Origin: an uncultured Collinsella sp.
GTDB taxonomy: Bacteria > Actinomycetota > Coriobacteriia > Coriobacteriales > Coriobacteriaceae
Reading direction: 5' to 3'
Length of the DNA: 28,713 nucleotides
NCBI GenBank assembly: GCA_934650975.1
Contig: CAKUFW010000021.1
Span: 1-28,713 of the forward strand
Below the pieces are notes generated by a model. That model was not told the origin of the DNA and did no database searches. It saw only the letters and a program-made list of their open reading frames with translations. Both the position numbers and the translations under genes were made by a program. Position 1 is the stretch's first letter; the number at the start of each line of letters is the position of its first letter. Below, piece after piece: positions 7,278 through 14,398 of this stretch.

Positions 7278-7340
7278 AGTAAGCCGATGCGACAAAGGAG
7301 GTAACCCTTTATCGCATCGGCTTACTAGAAAGATTGTTTT
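7278..7340. terminator. Large hairpin between the two repeat elements, likely bidirectional terminator
   Basis: A perfect 15-bp stem (7278-7292 with 7312-7326) continues past one mismatch for five more pairs (7294-7298 with 7306-7310) and closes with AGGTAAC. The plus side is followed by AGAAAGATTGTTTT; the minus side continues CTGTATTTAGATTTT. It sits between the convergent glycosyltransferase and dut genes and is a plausible end for both transcripts. Bases 7201-7277 beside it show nothing recognisable. Confidence 0.65.
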
Positions 7341-7358
7341 ATCTCAAGCATGTAGCCC

Positions 7359-7454
7359 TTCCGTCTGAGCCCCATACATATCGTCCCGCGCGCAGTTTCG
7401 CAGCGAAGCGAGAATGTTTGAGCACGGGATGATATGTATGGGGCTCAGACGGAA
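7359..7454 (-). repeat. Long hairpin element, copy 2 (inverted relative to copy 1)
   Basis: 96 bases. Perfect 24-base arms (7359-7382 and 7431-7454) plus a G-T pair (7383/7430) and five more pairs enclose the 36-base core at 7389-7424. Read on the minus strand it has the same plan as copy 1: CATCCC and GGGACG flank the core, with the same A-C mismatch in the same place. The outer arms differ from copy 1 in sequence and length but remain complementary. Confidence 0.85.
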
Positions 7455-7471
7455 ACGGAATCCATGCGCCC

Positions 7472-7915
7472 CTAAGCGACGCCGGAGGAGCCGAAGCCTC
7501 CTTTGCCTCGGTCGGTTTCGTCTAGTTCTTCTACTTCTACGAGGTTGACCGTGGGAACTTCTTGGATGACAAGCTGGGCGATGCGGTCGCCTTTGTTGAT
7601 TTGGATGTTGTTCGTGGGGTCTAGGTTGATGAGGATGACTTTGAGCTCTCCTCGGTAGTGGGCGTCGATGAGGCCGGGAGTGTTGACTATGGACAGGCCT
7701 TGCTTAATGGCCAGGCCGCTGCGGGGTTGGACGAAGCCGGCGTAGCCGTCGGGCAGGGCGATAGCTAGGCCCGTGGAGACCAGACGACGCTCAAAGGGCT
7801 TCAGAGTGCAATCCTCGTTGGAACGCAGGTCAAGACCGGCATCTGAGGGATGTGCGTAATGCGGGATCTCGACCGTGGGATCGAGACGCTTAATGTTCAC
7901 GGTAATGTTGGACAT
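7472..7915 (-). CDS. dut: dUTP diphosphatase (trimeric dUTPase)
   Basis: Hydrolyses dUTP to dUMP and pyrophosphate, keeping uracil out of DNA and feeding thymidylate synthesis. The 147 residues contain all five motifs of the homotrimeric family in order: DAGLDLR (25-31), the PRSGLA segment (64-69), the catalytic-Asp region [10 protein letters not shown] (81-90), GDRIAQLVI (109-117) and the C-terminal arm [10 protein letters not shown] (136-145). It starts four bases after the nrdR stop, and its ribosome binding site (AAGGTGA) overlaps the nrdR terminus, so the two are co-transcribed. The same operon begins with the SOS-type LysM gene, so dUTPase could rise with DNA damage (inference). Confidence 0.96.
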   Translation of the reverse strand: MSNITVNIKRLDPTVEIPHYAHPSDAGLDLRSNEDCTLKPFERRLVSTGLAIALPDGYAGFVQPRSGLAIKQGLSIVNTPGLIDAHYRGELKVILINLDPTNNIQINKGDRIAQLVIQEVPTVNLVEVEELDETDRGKGGFGSSGVA

Positions 7916-7919
7916 ATAA

Positions 7920-8363
7920 TCACCTTAGCTTGTCGAGCTCTTGCAGGAACTCATCGACATCCTTAAAGTCACGATAGACCGAGGCAAAGCGAATATAGGC
8001 CACCTTATCGATCTTTGCGAGACGCTTTAGCACCATATCGCCCAGCTCATGCGAGGTCACCGCCGTCAGGGTGCGCGAGCGAAGCTCGACCTCGATATCG
8101 TCGATGATCTCATTGAGCTTTTTGGTGTCGATATCGCGCTTGATGGTGGCGCGCATCAGACCAACCAGCAACTTATTGCGATCGAAGCGCTGTTTGGACC
8201 CATCGGACTTAATGACCTCAATCGGGTCTTCGCAACGCTCGAAGGTTGTGAAGCGATAGTTGCACGAACAGCATTCGCGACGGCGCTTAATCGTATTGTT
8301 TGATTCCTGCATACGGGAATCGACAACGCGGGTGTGCGCCTTGCCGCATTTAGGACAGCGCAT
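7920..8363 (-). CDS. nrdR: Transcriptional repressor NrdR
   Basis: Represses ribonucleotide reductase genes by sensing ATP/dATP. The 147 residues are standard length. The N-terminal zinc ribbon has Cys3, Cys6, Cys31 and Cys34 (CPKC and CCSC), with [16 protein letters not shown] a family hallmark, and the ATP-cone spans about 49-139. A strong AAAGGAGG stands just before the ATG at 8363. It lies between the LysM gene (51-base gap) and dut (4-base gap). No ribonucleotide reductase gene or obvious NrdR box is in the window. nrdR next to lexA and a LysM gene is the mycobacterial order (Rv2718c-Rv2720). The start codon itself belongs to a small inverted repeat, TGGTACC (8363-8369) / GGTACCA (8390-8396). 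Confidence 0.96.
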   Translation of the reverse strand: MRCPKCGKAHTRVVDSRMQESNNTIKRRRECCSCNYRFTTFERCEDPIEVIKSDGSKQRFDRNKLLVGLMRATIKRDIDTKKLNEIIDDIEVELRSRTLTAVTSHELGDMVLKRLAKIDKVAYIRFASVYRDFKDVDEFLQELDKLR

Positions 8364-8414
8364 GGTACCTCCTTTTAAACGATAACAAGGGTACCATGCA
8401 TGGCGCGGTAATGA

Positions 8415-8864
8415 TTACGAACGGGCAGGAACTTTAAGATGCGCACCGACATCGAGCGAACCATGCTCCAGGTGATTGACGCTGCGGATCATATCGGAGG
8501 TCTCCTGCGTGGAAAGACCATCGACCGGATGCTCCTCGGCAAGGGACCACAGGGAATCGCCCGCATGCACGCGCACCGTCTCGTACGTGACATTGGCTAC
8601 GGAATCCGCATAGGCGGCATGACGTGCAGTAAATACCGTCGTTGCAAGCACAAAGAACAACGTGAACGCGACGGCGATCGCAACGACCGTCGAGGCCTTC
8701 AGGGCAGCAGGAGACGAAGTCACAGCCGCATGCTGAGTGCGATTGGGCTTGGGCGCAACGGGCTGAAAACCGGAGCGACCACCTTTGACGACCGTGAAGG
8801 CGGGTGCGGCGGGCGCCTCGAGCTTAAGGGCGAGGTTTCCCTGGACCATATCGGCTGCATTCAT
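8415..8864 (-). CDS. LysM-domain membrane protein, probable SOS division inhibitor (YneA-like)
   Basis: 149 residues: a disordered N-terminus, one transmembrane segment (about 56-80), and a LysM peptidoglycan-binding domain (about 94-146, with VRVHAGDSLWSLAEE and GAHLKVP). This is the plan of Bacillus YneA and mycobacterial Rv2719c, SOS-induced proteins that block division and sit divergently from lexA (family knowledge). The N-terminal cytoplasmic part is longer than in YneA. A frame reaches 8987, but AGGAG seven bases before ATG 8864 fixes the start. Its promoter (TTGACA, 16 bases, GATAAT) has a LexA box in the spacer and others on either side, so it should be among the most tightly LexA-controlled genes. 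It heads an operon with nrdR and dut. The division-inhibitor role is inferred from architecture and position. Confidence 0.85.
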   Translation of the reverse strand: MNAADMVQGNLALKLEAPAAPAFTVVKGGRSGFQPVAPKPNRTQHAAVTSSPAALKASTVVAIAVAFTLFFVLATTVFTARHAAYADSVANVTYETVRVHAGDSLWSLAEEHPVDGLSTQETSDMIRSVNHLEHGSLDVGAHLKVPARS

Positions 8865-8935
8865 CTTTGTTCTCCTCTCGCGTGTTTTGACGAGAACTGT
8901 TTTATCAAGCCGCACGGACAAAAAAGTCTGGCGCG

Positions 8936-8949
8936 GGAACGAGTGTTCG
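8936..8949. promoter_or_regulatory. LexA box 1 (lexA/LysM intergenic)
   Basis: GGAACGAGTGTTCG; its complement CGAACACTCGTTCC fits the Gram-positive type CGAAC-N4-GTTYS. It lies just downstream of the LysM gene -10 box. Confidence 0.8.
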
Positions 8950-8955
8950 GTTATT

Positions 8956-8983
8956 ATTATCTTCGAACAGTTGTTCCTGTCAA
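8956..8983 (-). promoter_or_regulatory. Promoter of the LysM-nrdR-dut operon
   Basis: On the minus strand TTGACA (8983-8978) is followed after 16 bases by GATAAT (8961-8956). LexA box 2 fills most of the spacer, so LexA and RNA polymerase cannot bind together. The untranslated leader is about 85 bases. Confidence 0.7.
8964..8977. promoter_or_regulatory. LexA box 2 (lexA/LysM intergenic)
   Basis: CGAACAGTTGTTCC, in the spacer of the LysM promoter; exactly 28 bases from box 1. Confidence 0.85.
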
Positions 8984-8991
8984 GCAAAAAC

Positions 8992-9005
8992 CGAACATTT
9001 GTTTG
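8992..9005. promoter_or_regulatory. LexA box 3 (nearest lexA)
   Basis: CGAACATTTGTTTG, exactly 28 bases from box 2 and 23 bases before the lexA start. It is the most imperfect of the three on its right half (GTTTG). It is well placed to repress lexA itself, although I could not assign the lexA -35/-10 hexamers. Confidence 0.8.
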
Positions 9006-9028
9006 GCACAGGAAGAGAGGATCCCCTG

Positions 9029-9676
9029 ATGGCTCGCAAAATTACCAAGCGTCAGCAGCAGATTTACGACTTCATCAAGGAATACCAGCAGGAGAAGGGC
9101 TATCCGCCTAGTGTGCGCGAAATGGCATCGGCTGTGGGCCTGTCCTCCCCCAGCACCGTCCACGCTCACCTTTCCGCCCTCGAGGCGCGCGGCCTGCTCA
9201 AGCGCGACGCCACCAAGCCGCGTGCCCTGGAGCTCTTTGACGAGGACGGTTCCTCCGTCTCCATCTCGAGCAAGCCAGAGGAGCCCGCTGCTCCTCGCGG
9301 TGCCGTGTCGCTCCCCCTTGTCGGGCGCGTCGCTGCCGGGATACCCATCTTGGCTGAGCAAAACATCGAGGACACGTTCACCGTACCGACCGAAATCGCC
9401 ACGGATCAGGGTTCCTTCATTCTTGAGGTGCATGGGAACTCGATGATCAACGTCGGCATCTACAACGGCGACTACATCATCGTGCGTGAGCAGAAGAGCG
9501 CCATGAACGGCGAGATTGTCGTTGCCATGATCGATGGCGCCGCGACCGTCAAGACCTTCTACAAGGAGCAGGGCCGTGTGCGCCTGCAGCCCGAGAACGA
9601 TACCATGGAGCCCATCTACGCCACCAATCCGGTCATTCTGGGCAAGGTCGTGGCCTTGATGCGCCGGTTCTCGTAA
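9029..9676 (+). CDS. lexA: SOS response repressor LexA
   Basis: Represses SOS genes and cleaves itself when RecA filaments form on single-stranded DNA. 215 residues. The N-terminal winged helix shows GYPPSVREMASAVGLSSPSTVHAHL. The cleavage site Ala103-Gly104 lies in GRVAAGIPI, the catalytic Ser138 in GNSMI and the catalytic Lys175 in ATVKTF. All parts are intact, so it should be autocleavable. An in-frame ATG at 8999 exists, but GAGAGG before the ATG at 9029 and the family N-terminus (RKITKRQQQIYDFI) favour the latter. Three LexA boxes lie upstream. The next gene overlaps its stop by one base (TAATG), so it is co-transcribed. Confidence 0.97.
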   Translation: MARKITKRQQQIYDFIKEYQQEKGYPPSVREMASAVGLSSPSTVHAHLSALEARGLLKRDATKPRALELFDEDGSSVSISSKPEEPAAPRGAVSLPLVGRVAAGIPILAEQNIEDTFTVPTEIATDQGSFILEVHGNSMINVGIYNGDYIIVREQKSAMNGEIVVAMIDGAATVKTFYKEQGRVRLQPENDTMEPIYATNPVILGKVVALMRRFS

Positions 9677-10380
9677 TGCAGCAGCGCATCACCATCTTTG
9701 ATACCGTTCGCGGTTTTACGATGCTGTCGATGGCAGGTTTTCACGCCTGCTACGATCTGGCCTACCTCTATGGCTGGGACATGCCGTGGTTTACCCAAAC
9801 CATTTTTCAGGATATCTGGCGCGCCAGCATCAGCTGGGTCTTCTTGTTTATCGCCGGCTGGATGTGCACGCTTTCGCGCAGCAACATTAAACGCGCACTC
9901 AAATATGCGGTTGCTGCCTTAGTTGTATGGATTGCGACGACACTCGTATCGGTAGACGATTCGGTGAACTTTGGCATCATCTATTGCATGGCGGCATGTA
10001 CCGCCGTCGTAGCGCTAGCACGCCCGGCACTACAAAAGGTGCCGGGCGCATGGGGCATTGCAGTCTCTCTTGTCCTTTTTGCGCTAACCTGGAGCATCCC
10101 AAAAGCGGTCTATCCACTCCCCTACCTAGCGTGGCTGGGATTTCCAAGCGCCGGCTTTATCTCAGGAGATTACTACCCGCTCATACCTTTTGTCTTTATG
10201 TATCTCGCCGGCTTCTTTGCCGCCAAGACAGCCGAAACCTCGAAACGAACAGCCCCAACCTGGGCATACACCAACCCCGTCCCCGCACTCGCAAGTCTGG
10301 GACGCCATGCGTTGCCGTTTTACCTGCTTCATCAGCCCGTCATCTTAGGGATACTGGAAATCATTTACTCCGTGCGATAA
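9676..10380 (+). CDS. DUF1624 / HGSNAT-type membrane protein
   Basis: 234 residues with about six or seven hydrophobic segments. The opening RITIFDTVRGFTMLSMAGFHACYDLAY has the heparan-alpha-glucosaminide N-acetyltransferase (DUF1624) signature: Asp9-x-x-Arg-Gly near the N-terminus and His23 at the end of the first helix. A second His occurs in the last helix (LLHQPVILG). Members of this broad acyltransferase-like family sit in the cytoplasmic membrane; the bacterial substrate is generally unknown. Its ATG shares one base with the lexA stop and no separate ribosome binding site is seen, so translation is probably coupled to lexA and expression damage-inducible (inference). Its last 16 bases overlap the 3' end of the convergent hflX. 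Confidence 0.82.
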   Translation: MQQRITIFDTVRGFTMLSMAGFHACYDLAYLYGWDMPWFTQTIFQDIWRASISWVFLFIAGWMCTLSRSNIKRALKYAVAALVVWIATTLVSVDDSVNFGIIYCMAACTAVVALARPALQKVPGAWGIAVSLVLFALTWSIPKAVYPLPYLAWLGFPSAGFISGDYYPLIPFVFMYLAGFFAAKTAETSKRTAPTWAYTNPVPALASLGRHALPFYLLHQPVILGILEIIYSVR

Positions 10381-11654
10381 CGCTCGAGACGCGGCGCAAT
10401 GCGAGCTGGAAGCTTCGCCACGATGCGAACGCCATATTCGAGATACTCCTCGTGCAGAAGTGTGCCCTGCTCATGAACAAGCGTGATCAGGGCGCCCTCA
10501 CGATACGGAATATCGGCGGAGAGCAGCACATCGGTCGCTGCAGCTTCGCGGGCAATGCGCTCGACCAAATCGTCGAGACCTTCACCGGTCTGAGCCGAGA
10601 ACAGCACGGCCTCCGGGTACCGACGACGGAAGCTCAAGCGATCAACGCTATCGAGCAGATTGATTTTATTGAACACCGTCAACGTCAGACGCTCGCCGGC
10701 TCCAATCTCATCGAGCACACGATCAACCGCCTCGAGCTGACGTTCATAATCCTCATCAGATGCATCCACGACTTTGAGGATCAGATCCGCGCCAAGCACC
10801 TCCGAGAGCGTCGACTTAAACGCATCGACCAGGCCATGAGGCAGCTTTTGAATAAAGCCCACCGTATCGGTGATAGTCATGCCTCGGCCACCGGGCAGAC
10901 GGTACGAGCGCGTCGTGGGATCGAGCGTGGCAAAGAGCTTATCTTGCGATAAGACCGTAGAGCCGGTAAGGCGATTGAGCAGCGTCGATTTGCCGGCATT
11001 GGTGTATCCCGCCAAGGCAACGCGAAAGGCCGGTGACTCGATACGGCTCTTAGATTGAACGTCACGCCTCTGTTCGACCTGCTTAAGCTCACGACGAAGT
11101 GCGGCAATCTTGTTGCGAATCAAGCGACGGTCGACCTCGAGCTGGCTTTCACCCTGTCCAAAACGCGAACCGATACCGCCGCGCGTCTGCTCTTTGGCAA
11201 GATGGCTCCACATGCCACGCAGACGGGGCAACAGGTACTGCAGCTGCGCCAATTGCACCTGCAAACGGCCCTCACGCGTCTGAGCATGCAGGCCAAAGAT
11301 ATCGAGAATCAACGCCGTGCGATCGATAATCTTCACCGGCTCGCCTACGGCCTTTTCGAGATAAGACTGCTGCGACGGCGTCAGGTCATCATCGAAGATA
11401 ACGACGTCCGCATCCATGCGATGCACCAGGCTGCACAGCTCCTCGACCTTGCCGGAACCGATAAACGATTTGGGATAGGGTTTAACCAGTCGCTGTGACA
11501 AACGAGCCACACACTGGGCGCCGGCCGTATGGGCCAGGCGCTCAAGCTCATCGAGCGAACGGTCGAGCGGCCAGGCGTTGTCACGCCATTCGACGCCAAC
11601 CAGAATAGCGCGCTCGGGCTCGGGTGCAGTAGGAACTAACGGAAAACGAGCCAT
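10365..11654 (-). CDS. hflX: GTPase HflX
   Basis: Ribosome-associated GTPase that splits stalled 70S ribosomes under stress. 429 residues. The N-terminal HflX domain (GSGKVEEL, DDDLTPSQ, then the Arg-rich helical region RGGIGSRFGQGESQLEVDRR at about 158-177) precedes the G domain: G1 GYTNAGKST (216-224), the switch threonines TLDPTTR, and G3 DTVGF (263-267). G4 reads NKIN (329-332) instead of the canonical NKxD, so the guanine-contacting Asp appears replaced by Asn. Its ATG shares a base with the miaA stop. It is the last gene of a minus-strand group, and its 3' end overlaps the end of the DUF1624 gene, leaving no room for a separate terminator between the two genes. Confidence 0.95.
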   Translation of the reverse strand: MARFPLVPTAPEPERAILVGVEWRDNAWPLDRSLDELERLAHTAGAQCVARLSQRLVKPYPKSFIGSGKVEELCSLVHRMDADVVIFDDDLTPSQQSYLEKAVGEPVKIIDRTALILDIFGLHAQTREGRLQVQLAQLQYLLPRLRGMWSHLAKEQTRGGIGSRFGQGESQLEVDRRLIRNKIAALRRELKQVEQRRDVQSKSRIESPAFRVALAGYTNAGKSTLLNRLTGSTVLSQDKLFATLDPTTRSYRLPGGRGMTITDTVGFIQKLPHGLVDAFKSTLSEVLGADLILKVVDASDEDYERQLEAVDRVLDEIGAGERLTLTVFNKINLLDSVDRLSFRRRYPEAVLFSAQTGEGLDDLVERIAREAAATDVLLSADIPYREGALITLVHEQGTLLHEEYLEYGVRIVAKLPARIAPRLERYRTE

Positions 11655-12592
11655 TAAGCCGCCTCGATACGATGCAGAATGTCCTCGACGACCTCATCGA
11701 CCGTATACTCGTCCATATCGAACCACACAATACGATCGTCGCGTTTAAACCACGAAAGCTGACGCTTGGCATAGCGGCGTGAACGCATCTTAATGAGCTC
11801 GCGGGCTTCCTCCATGGTAATGATGCCGTTAAAGGCGTCGATAATCTCTTTATAGCCAATCGCCTGCATCGACGTCAGCGCATCGCCGAGCCCTTGGTCC
11901 ATAAGTCCACGTACTTCTTCGACAAGGCCCTGCTCAAACATGAGGTCGACACGAAGGTTAATGCGCTCGTAGAGCACCTCTCGATTACGAGTCAGACCAA
12001 ACCAGAGCGCGTGATAATGCTCGCGCGGAACGGCAAACTGGGACTTTTGCTGTGCATACGACACCCCGTCATCGTGCATCTCGAGCGCACGGATCACGCG
12101 ACGCACATTATGGGGATGAATGACCGCAGCGGACTCAGGGTCACGCTCGGCGAGAAGCGCATGCAGTGCGTCCTCGCCAATACGCTCGGCGAGCTGCTGA
12201 TACCCCGCACGGCGGTCATCCTCAAGCTCGCCCGAGGGAAAATCCATCTCATCCAGGGCAGCCTTCAGATACAGGCCCGTACCCCCGCAAAACACCGGCA
12301 GACGATCCTCGCCCAGCAAGCGCTCGACATGTGCGCGAGCGTCCGTCTGATACAACGCTGCCGAATACGCAACACCCGGCTCTACGATGTCAACCAGGCG
12401 CAACGGAGCGCTACATTCCTCGGGCGCCATCTTGGCCGTGCCGATATCCATACCTCGATAGATTTGCATCGCGTCACACGACAGCACCTCCGACGACAGA
12501 CGCGCCGCCAGATGATCGGCGACGTCGCTCTTGCCGACGGCCGTGGGACCCACGATGGCAACGGCTTGCAAGTTGGCGCAAGGACAGGTCAT
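11654..12592 (-). CDS. miaA: tRNA dimethylallyltransferase
   Basis: Adds a dimethylallyl group to N6 of A37 in tRNAs reading UNN codons; MiaB then makes the methylthio form, and the two genes are adjacent here. 312 residues. The P-loop GPTAVGKS is at 15-22, followed by SCDAMQIYRGMDIGTAK (substrate Asp and tRNA contact), FCGGTGLYLKA, and the C-terminal AIGYKEI ... RRYAKRQLSWF. Start and stop codons overlap those of miaB and hflX by single bases (TAATG), giving tight translational coupling; no independent ribosome binding site is evident. The extra N-terminal CPC (residues 3-5) is not a family feature that I recognise. Confidence 0.96.
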   Translation of the reverse strand: MTCPCANLQAVAIVGPTAVGKSDVADHLAARLSSEVLSCDAMQIYRGMDIGTAKMAPEECSAPLRLVDIVEPGVAYSAALYQTDARAHVERLLGEDRLPVFCGGTGLYLKAALDEMDFPSGELEDDRRAGYQQLAERIGEDALHALLAERDPESAAVIHPHNVRRVIRALEMHDDGVSYAQQKSQFAVPREHYHALWFGLTRNREVLYERINLRVDLMFEQGLVEEVRGLMDQGLGDALTSMQAIGYKEIIDAFNGIITMEEARELIKMRSRRYAKRQLSWFKRDDRIVWFDMDEYTVDEVVEDILHRIEAA

Positions 12593-13968
12593 TAGCGCGG
12601 CTCACCCACAACGGAGCCGGACAGATACCACGTCTTGGCAACATCAATATCGACGTCGACGATCTTGCCGATCAACTGATCGATGCTGTAGCCCTCGGGA
12701 ATGGGCGCATGGACGGTCTGGTTCTTGGGACTCTTGCCCAGCAGCACCGCGTCGTTCTTTTTGCTCGTGCCCTCGATAAGCGCCGGTACAACCGTGTGAA
12801 GCTCACCCTGGTTGTACTCGTGCGCCGTGGTCTCGATAACCTTCACCAGACGGTTAAAACGCTCAAGAATCACCTCGTGCGGCGTGGGGTCATCGATCTC
12901 AGCCGCCGGGGTACCGGCGCGCTTGGAGTAGATGAAGGTGTAGGCCTGCGCATAACGAACCGTCTCGGCAAGCGAGAGCGTCTGCTCAAAATCTTCCTCG
13001 GTCTCACCGGGGAAACCCACGATGATGTCGGTGGAAAGCGCGATATCGGGCATGCGATTGCGAATGCGATCGACGAGTCCCAGATAGTCCTCGCGCGTAT
13101 AACGACGATTCATCTCTTTGAGAATACGCGTCGAGCCCGACTGAACGGCCAGGTGCAGCTGCGGCATGACGGCAGGCGTCTCGGCCATGGCGTCGATGGT
13201 CTCGGGCAGCAGGTCCTTGGGGTGCGAGGAGGTAAAGAAGATACGCTCCACACCCGTATCGCCCACGGCGCGCAGCAAGTCGGCAAAGCGCGGCTTGCCA
13301 AACAGGTCGCGACCGTAAGAGTTGACATTTTGACCCAGCAGCGTGATCTCGCGCACTCCCTGGCGCACCAGACCCGTCACCTCGTCGACAATCTCCTCAA
13401 AGGGACGGCTCTTCTCGCGGCCGCGCACGTACGGCACGATGCAATAGGTGCAGAAGTTATTGCAGCCCGTCATGATGGGCACCCAGGCGTGATACTGAGT
13501 CTCACGGTGCCACGGCATACTCATGGCATCCGTATCCTCATGCTCGTTGGTGCGGATATGACGCTTGCCGTCCAAGAACGCCTCAGCGATGAGCTCGGCA
13601 ACATGGGCGATGGAATGTGTGCCGAAGATGACGTTAACGTTATCGACGTTGGTGAGTAGGCCCTCGCCGTCGCGCTGCGCGATACAGCCGCCCACAGCGA
13701 CCACGCGTTTGCCCGAAGGCGAAGGAGGCAGACTCTTGCAGGAGTTGCACTGACCGTACAAGCGGGTGTCGGCAGCCTCGCGCACGCAGCACGTCATAAA
13801 GACGACGATATCGGCATGCTCGGGATCGAGCGCCATAAGACAGCCATACGAATCGAGCAAACCGCTCACGCGCTCAGAATCGTGCTGATTCATCTGGCAG
13901 CCAAAGGTGCGGATAAAGTAGGTTTTACCGGCAAGAATATCGCGTGCGGAACGCTGGTCCATATGCAT
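12592..13968 (-). CDS. miaB: tRNA-2-methylthio-N6-dimethylallyladenosine synthase
   Basis: Radical-SAM methylthiotransferase that adds a methylthio group to C2 of i6A37 in tRNA. 458 residues. The N-terminal UPF0004 domain holds the second 4Fe-4S cluster ligands Cys24 (FGCQMN), Cys60 (TCCVRE) and Cys95 (GGCIAQ). The radical-SAM cluster is Cys169-x3-Cys173-x2-Cys176 (CNNFCTYC). A TRAM domain closes the protein (ending KTWYLSG). The usual NTC before the second cluster ligand reads MTC. A second ATG six bases into the frame (13962) is possible, since AGGA lies nine bases before it. It is followed by miaA with a one-base overlap and preceded by spoVS 38 bases upstream, probably in one transcript. 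Confidence 0.96.
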   Translation of the reverse strand: MHMDQRSARDILAGKTYFIRTFGCQMNQHDSERVSGLLDSYGCLMALDPEHADIVVFMTCCVREAADTRLYGQCNSCKSLPPSPSGKRVVAVGGCIAQRDGEGLLTNVDNVNVIFGTHSIAHVAELIAEAFLDGKRHIRTNEHEDTDAMSMPWHRETQYHAWVPIMTGCNNFCTYCIVPYVRGREKSRPFEEIVDEVTGLVRQGVREITLLGQNVNSYGRDLFGKPRFADLLRAVGDTGVERIFFTSSHPKDLLPETIDAMAETPAVMPQLHLAVQSGSTRILKEMNRRYTREDYLGLVDRIRNRMPDIALSTDIIVGFPGETEEDFEQTLSLAETVRYAQAYTFIYSKRAGTPAAEIDDPTPHEVILERFNRLVKVIETTAHEYNQGELHTVVPALIEGTSKKNDAVLLGKSPKNQTVHAPIPEGYSIDQLIGKIVDVDIDVAKTWYLSGSVVGEPR

Positions 13969-14006
13969 GTGTCCTAACGATGGAAGCGAATTGAGCTAAG
14001 CAGACG

Positions 14007-14324
14007 CTATGCCACGGGCTTAACGTCATCCACAACGACGTTATCCATAGCAGCTCGATTGATCTGGTGAACGTAAATAGAGAGACGAATCGCCGTGCGC
14101 GACTCCCCGTTGATGAGGATGTCAGAGAATACCGGCGCGCAGGAGATATCAAAACCGGTCGGAATCAAAAACCCGCGCGCGATAGCCACGGCCTTAATGG
14201 CCTGGTTGACGGCGCCGGCTCCGACACACTGAATGTTGACGGGAACGCCATCCTTGACCATGCCGGCAATAGCGCCGGCTACGGACGCGGGCGATGATTT
14301 GCTTGACACCTTCAGGCAATCCAT
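14007..14324 (-). CDS. spoVS: Stage V sporulation protein S (SpoVS)
   Basis: 105 residues. LKVSSKSSPASVAGAIAGMV (4-23), GAGAVNQAIKAVAIARGFL and NGESRTAIRL are near-perfect SpoVS signatures; this small Alba-like protein may bind nucleic acid. Most SpoVS proteins are about 86 residues; here about 20 extra residues (after LSIYV) end in VVVDDVKPVA. GGAG seven bases before the ATG at 14324 sets the start; a longer frame from 14363 has no support. In Bacillus spoVS lies just after rny and ymdB; here it follows rny and a GHKL ATPase. Coriobacteria are not known to sporulate, so the role is something else, perhaps RNA-related like its neighbours (inference). Confidence 0.92.
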   Translation of the reverse strand: MDCLKVSSKSSPASVAGAIAGMVKDGVPVNIQCVGAGAVNQAIKAVAIARGFLIPTGFDISCAPVFSDILINGESRTAIRLSIYVHQINRAAMDNVVVDDVKPVA

Positions 14325-14374
14325 GAAGAAACTCCTGCGTTTAAAAGTACGTTTTAACTGCAATAACTGTATCG

Positions 14375-14392
14375 TACCGAGCGGACTCGGTA
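14375..14392 (-). terminator. Short hairpin between the GHKL ATPase gene and spoVS
   Basis: A 7-bp stem (14375-14381 with 14386-14392) with a four-base loop starts 6 bases after the ATPase stop. The minus-strand tail (CGATACAGTTATT) is weakly T-rich, so it may terminate only partly or merely stabilise the upstream mRNA end. Confidence 0.4.
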
Positions 14393-14398
14393 AAGATG

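Noticed and set aside
7097..7454. The paired inverted elements as ends of a transposon or a composite mobile element.
   Set aside because: Nothing coding lies between the copies (158 bases, with one more hairpin), and no flanking target-site duplication is evident.
7097..7454. The paired elements as a CRISPR array.
   Set aside because: Only two copies, in opposite orientation, with long palindromic arms and no regular spacers or cas genes.
8363..8396. TGGTACC/GGTACCA inverted repeat at the nrdR start as an NrdR autoregulatory box.
   Set aside because: It does not resemble the known NrdR box (AT-rich ACACWATATAKWGTGT-like), and seven-base symmetry containing a KpnI-type palindrome can arise by chance.
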